Position numbers and translations under genes: made by a program. Shown piece by piece: positions 5,500 through 6,989 of a stretch of DNA of 6,989 nucleotides (the first letter of the stretch is position 1; each line of letters starts with the position of its first letter). The notes beneath the pieces were generated by a model. The model had not been told where the DNA came from and did no database searches. It was given only the letters and a program-made list of their open reading frames with translations. Source of the DNA: Prevotellaceae bacterium UBA7028 (GTDB lineage: Bacteria; Bacteroidota; Bacteroidia; Bacteroidales; Bacteroidaceae); the NCBI GenBank assembly GCA_002494215.1, contig DLBF01000072.1, positions 1-6,989 of the forward strand. The letters are read 5' to 3'.

Positions 5500-6836
5500 A
5501 TTCAAATAACGATACCATTTGCGCATTGGCCACTGCCCCAGGCGGAGCCATAGCAGTAATAAGAGTCAGCGGTCCTAAGGCCATTGAGATAACGAATGCC
5601 ATCGTTATCAAAAATATCTCAAAGGCAAAAACTGCCACCCTGCATTACACAGAGTTGAAAGATCATGTGGACTATGCGCTAATTTCTGTTTTTAGAGCTC
5701 CACACTCCTATACTGGCGAAGATACCACGGAGATCAGTTGTCATGGCGGATATTACATCACCCAGCAGATTCTGAGTATGCTTATTGAACAAGGTGCCCG
5801 TCAGGCCCTGCCTGGCGAGTTTACACAACGTTCTTTCATGAATGGCAAGATGGACCTCTCACAGGCTGAATCCGTAGCCGACCTGATTGCTGCCACCAAC
5901 AAAGCTACACATAACATGGCCATGAGTCAGCTGCGAGGTAACTTCAGGAATGACCTGGAAGACCTGCGTCAGAATTTACTGAAACTTACCTCACTCATGG
6001 AACTTGAGCTCGATTTCTCAGATCAGGACATCACATTTACCGACCGCCAACAAATTCTCCAAACCGCACAGGACATTCAGAAGCATATCAATACACTTCG
6101 TCAGTCCTTCCGTGTGGGCAATGCCCTTAAGAACGGAATCTCCGTAGCCATCATCGGTGCTCCCAATGTTGGTAAGAGCACCCTGTTGAACAATCTTCTT
6201 CACGAGGACAAAGCCATCGTATCTAGCATACAGGGAACTACGCGTGATACCATCGAGGATGTTGTACAGATACAAGGCAAGACCTTCCGGTTCATAGATA
6301 CAGCAGGTATCCGCAAAACCAGAGACCAAATAGAACGTATGGGTATTGAGCGCAGCCTGCAAGCTGCAGAACGCGCCAATATCATCCTACTGCTGACAGA
6401 TAAGGACAACCAGTTCCCCGACATAAAGATACCCGAGGAGAAACCCGTTCTGCGTGTTGTCAACAAGTGCGACATGACGCTACCCAGCGCCTCATTCCTA
6501 TTCCATAAGATGCCAACGGACAATATCTATCACATATCCTCTCTTACCGGCGATGGCATCAAACTGTTGACGGAAGGACTGATCCGCGCTGCAGACATTC
6601 CCGAGATAAACGAAAACGACACCATAGTAACCAATGTCCGTCATTACGAAGCTCTGACGAAATCCCACCTGGCATTATCCCGAGCCATAAAGTCTATCCG
6701 CGAAGAAATCCCTAACGACCTCATCGCCCAGGACCTACGCGAATGTCTCCACTTCCTAGGCGAGATCACCGGCGGCGAAATCACCTCTGACGAAGTTCTT
6801 CATAACATTTTCCGCAACTTCTGCATCGGAAAGTAG
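5496..6836 (+). CDS. mnmE: tRNA modification GTPase MnmE (TrmE)
   Basis: MnmE works with MnmG to place the (carboxymethyl)aminomethyl group on C5 of the wobble uridine (U34) of certain tRNAs, using a methylene-tetrahydrofolate carbon and GTP. From the start at 5496 it has 446 residues, close to the usual 450-460. The N-terminal folate-binding domain shows APGGAIAVIRVSGP (14-27), SYTGEDTTEISCHGG (71-85) and LPGEFTQRSFMNGKMDLSQA (105-124). The inserted G domain has G1 GAPNVGKS (221-228, with Asn224 at the position of the potassium-binding Asn), G2 GTTRD (247-251), G3 DTAG (268-271), Glu280 at the place of the E. coli catalytic Glu282, and G4 NKCD (323-326). The C-terminal FCIGK carries the invariant Cys443. 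An ATG at 5481 would add MGKEK, but the ATGA overlap and the usual family N-terminus ('M...DTICA.AT') favour 5496. No mnmG lies in the window. Confidence 0.97.
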   Translation: MNSNNDTICALATAPGGAIAVIRVSGPKAIEITNAIVIKNISKAKTATLHYTELKDHVDYALISVFRAPHSYTGEDTTEISCHGGYYITQQILSMLIEQGARQALPGEFTQRSFMNGKMDLSQAESVADLIAATNKATHNMAMSQLRGNFRNDLEDLRQNLLKLTSLMELELDFSDQDITFTDRQQILQTAQDIQKHINTLRQSFRVGNALKNGISVAIIGAPNVGKSTLLNNLLHEDKAIVSSIQGTTRDTIEDVVQIQGKTFRFIDTAGIRKTRDQIERMGIERSLQAAERANIILLLTDKDNQFPDIKIPEEKPVLRVVNKCDMTLPSASFLFHKMPTDNIYHISSLTGDGIKLLTEGLIRAADIPEINENDTIVTNVRHYEALTKSHLALSRAIKSIREEIPNDLIAQDLRECLHFLGEITGGEITSDEVLHNIFRNFCIGK

Positions 6837-6878
6837 ATTCTGCGTGGGAAAATAAAAACAAGGAAAGATAAATGACGT
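6837..6878 (+). promoter_or_regulatory. A-rich gap between mnmE and the MmcQ/YjbR gene
   Basis: This 42-base gap has no hairpin, so mnmE is probably not terminated here. It contains AATAAAAACA (6851-6860), identical to the run before the Nfn gene, followed by AGGAAAG (6861-6867), which is a weak Shine-Dalgarno match 11 bases before the ATG at 6879. No TAnnTTTG promoter box is visible. I read it as a translation leader allowing readthrough from mnmE. Confidence 0.35.
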
Positions 6879-6989
6879 ATGAACATTGAGCAGGTTAGAG
6901 AATACACGTTGTCACTCCCAGGAGTGACTGAAGACCAAGCGTTTGGTGAAGACATCCTTAACTTCCGCTTGGAAGGAAAGATATTTGTC
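6879..6989 (+). CDS. MmcQ/YjbR family protein, N-terminal part (cut by window end)
   Basis: Thirty-seven codons are open from the ATG at 6879 to the window end. The translation, MNIEQVREYTLSLPGVTED then QAFGEDILNFRLEGKIFV, is the typical start of MmcQ/YjbR-like proteins (PF04237), whose consensus resembles 'M..EE.R.YCLSLPG..E..PFG.....F.V.GK.F'. Family members are about 115-120 residues long with a CyaY-like fold and are often labelled 'DNA-binding', although that activity is weakly supported for most of them. The frame is opened by this ATG: the nearby ATG at 6872 lies in another frame and stops after five codons. The gene follows mnmE by 42 bases on the same strand. The family call is good for so short a fragment; the function is uncertain and two thirds of the protein are missing. 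Confidence 0.8.
   Translation, partial: MNIEQVREYTLSLPGVTEDQAFGEDILNFRLEGKIFV

Noticed and set aside
6872..6889. Five-codon upstream frame (ATG at 6872, stop at 6887-6889) overlapping the MmcQ/YjbR start
   Set aside because: It is very short, has no leader-peptide features and is expected by chance in A-rich sequence.
1..6989. Search by eye for CRISPR repeats, insertion sequence ends, tRNA genes, toxin-antitoxin or defence genes
   Set aside because: No spaced direct repeats, transposase motifs, terminal inverted repeats, tRNA-like cloverleaf or defence domains were seen; coding regions account for nearly all of the window.

Overview
This 7 kb window is ordinary bacterial chromosome. It is densely coded and every gene lies on the + strand. 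It most likely comes from a member of the Bacteroidales, possibly Prevotella-like. The signs are family content (fused Nfn/GltD-type flavoprotein, DUF486, DUF3784, a secreted PD40-like protein, an MnmE ending in FCIGK), signal peptides ending in 'AQ', A-rich leaders and few Shine-Dalgarno sites. The genus is an inference from content only. No mobile element, CRISPR array, tRNA or rRNA is visible.

Layout. Bases 1-210 are the 3' end of serS (seryl-tRNA synthetase). After a 43-base A-rich gap, 254-2620 encodes a 788-residue fused flavoprotein. Its N-terminal part is an NfnA/PyrK-like FAD-NAD-[2Fe-2S] module and its C-terminal part is an NfnB/GltD-like module with two [4Fe-4S] sites. Such proteins are usually labelled 'DHOD electron transfer subunit / glutamate synthase small chain', but the residues fit a single-chain electron-bifurcating NADH-dependent ferredoxin:NADP+ oxidoreductase better. 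A strong 17-bp hairpin at 2634-2673 closes this part.

The second block, 2694-6836, is a tight gene string: a DUF486 membrane protein, an uncharacterised exported protein with PD40-like and coiled-coil regions, a uridine-phosphorylase-like enzyme, a DUF3784 membrane protein, and mnmE. The gaps are 6, 11, -4 and -4 bases. The last two junctions are ATGA overlaps, so translational coupling is likely. After 42 bases a MmcQ/YjbR-family gene begins at 6879 and runs off the window.

Function. The first block combines translation (serS) with redox balance (Nfn, linking NADH, NADPH and ferredoxin pools). The second combines pyrimidine nucleoside salvage, tRNA wobble-uridine modification and envelope proteins of unknown role. 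I see no clear new defence or mobile system. The points most worth following are the non-cysteine Fe-S ligands predicted in the fused Nfn, the hairpin lying only 20 bases before the next start codon, and the uncharacterised exported protein in the mnmE gene string.
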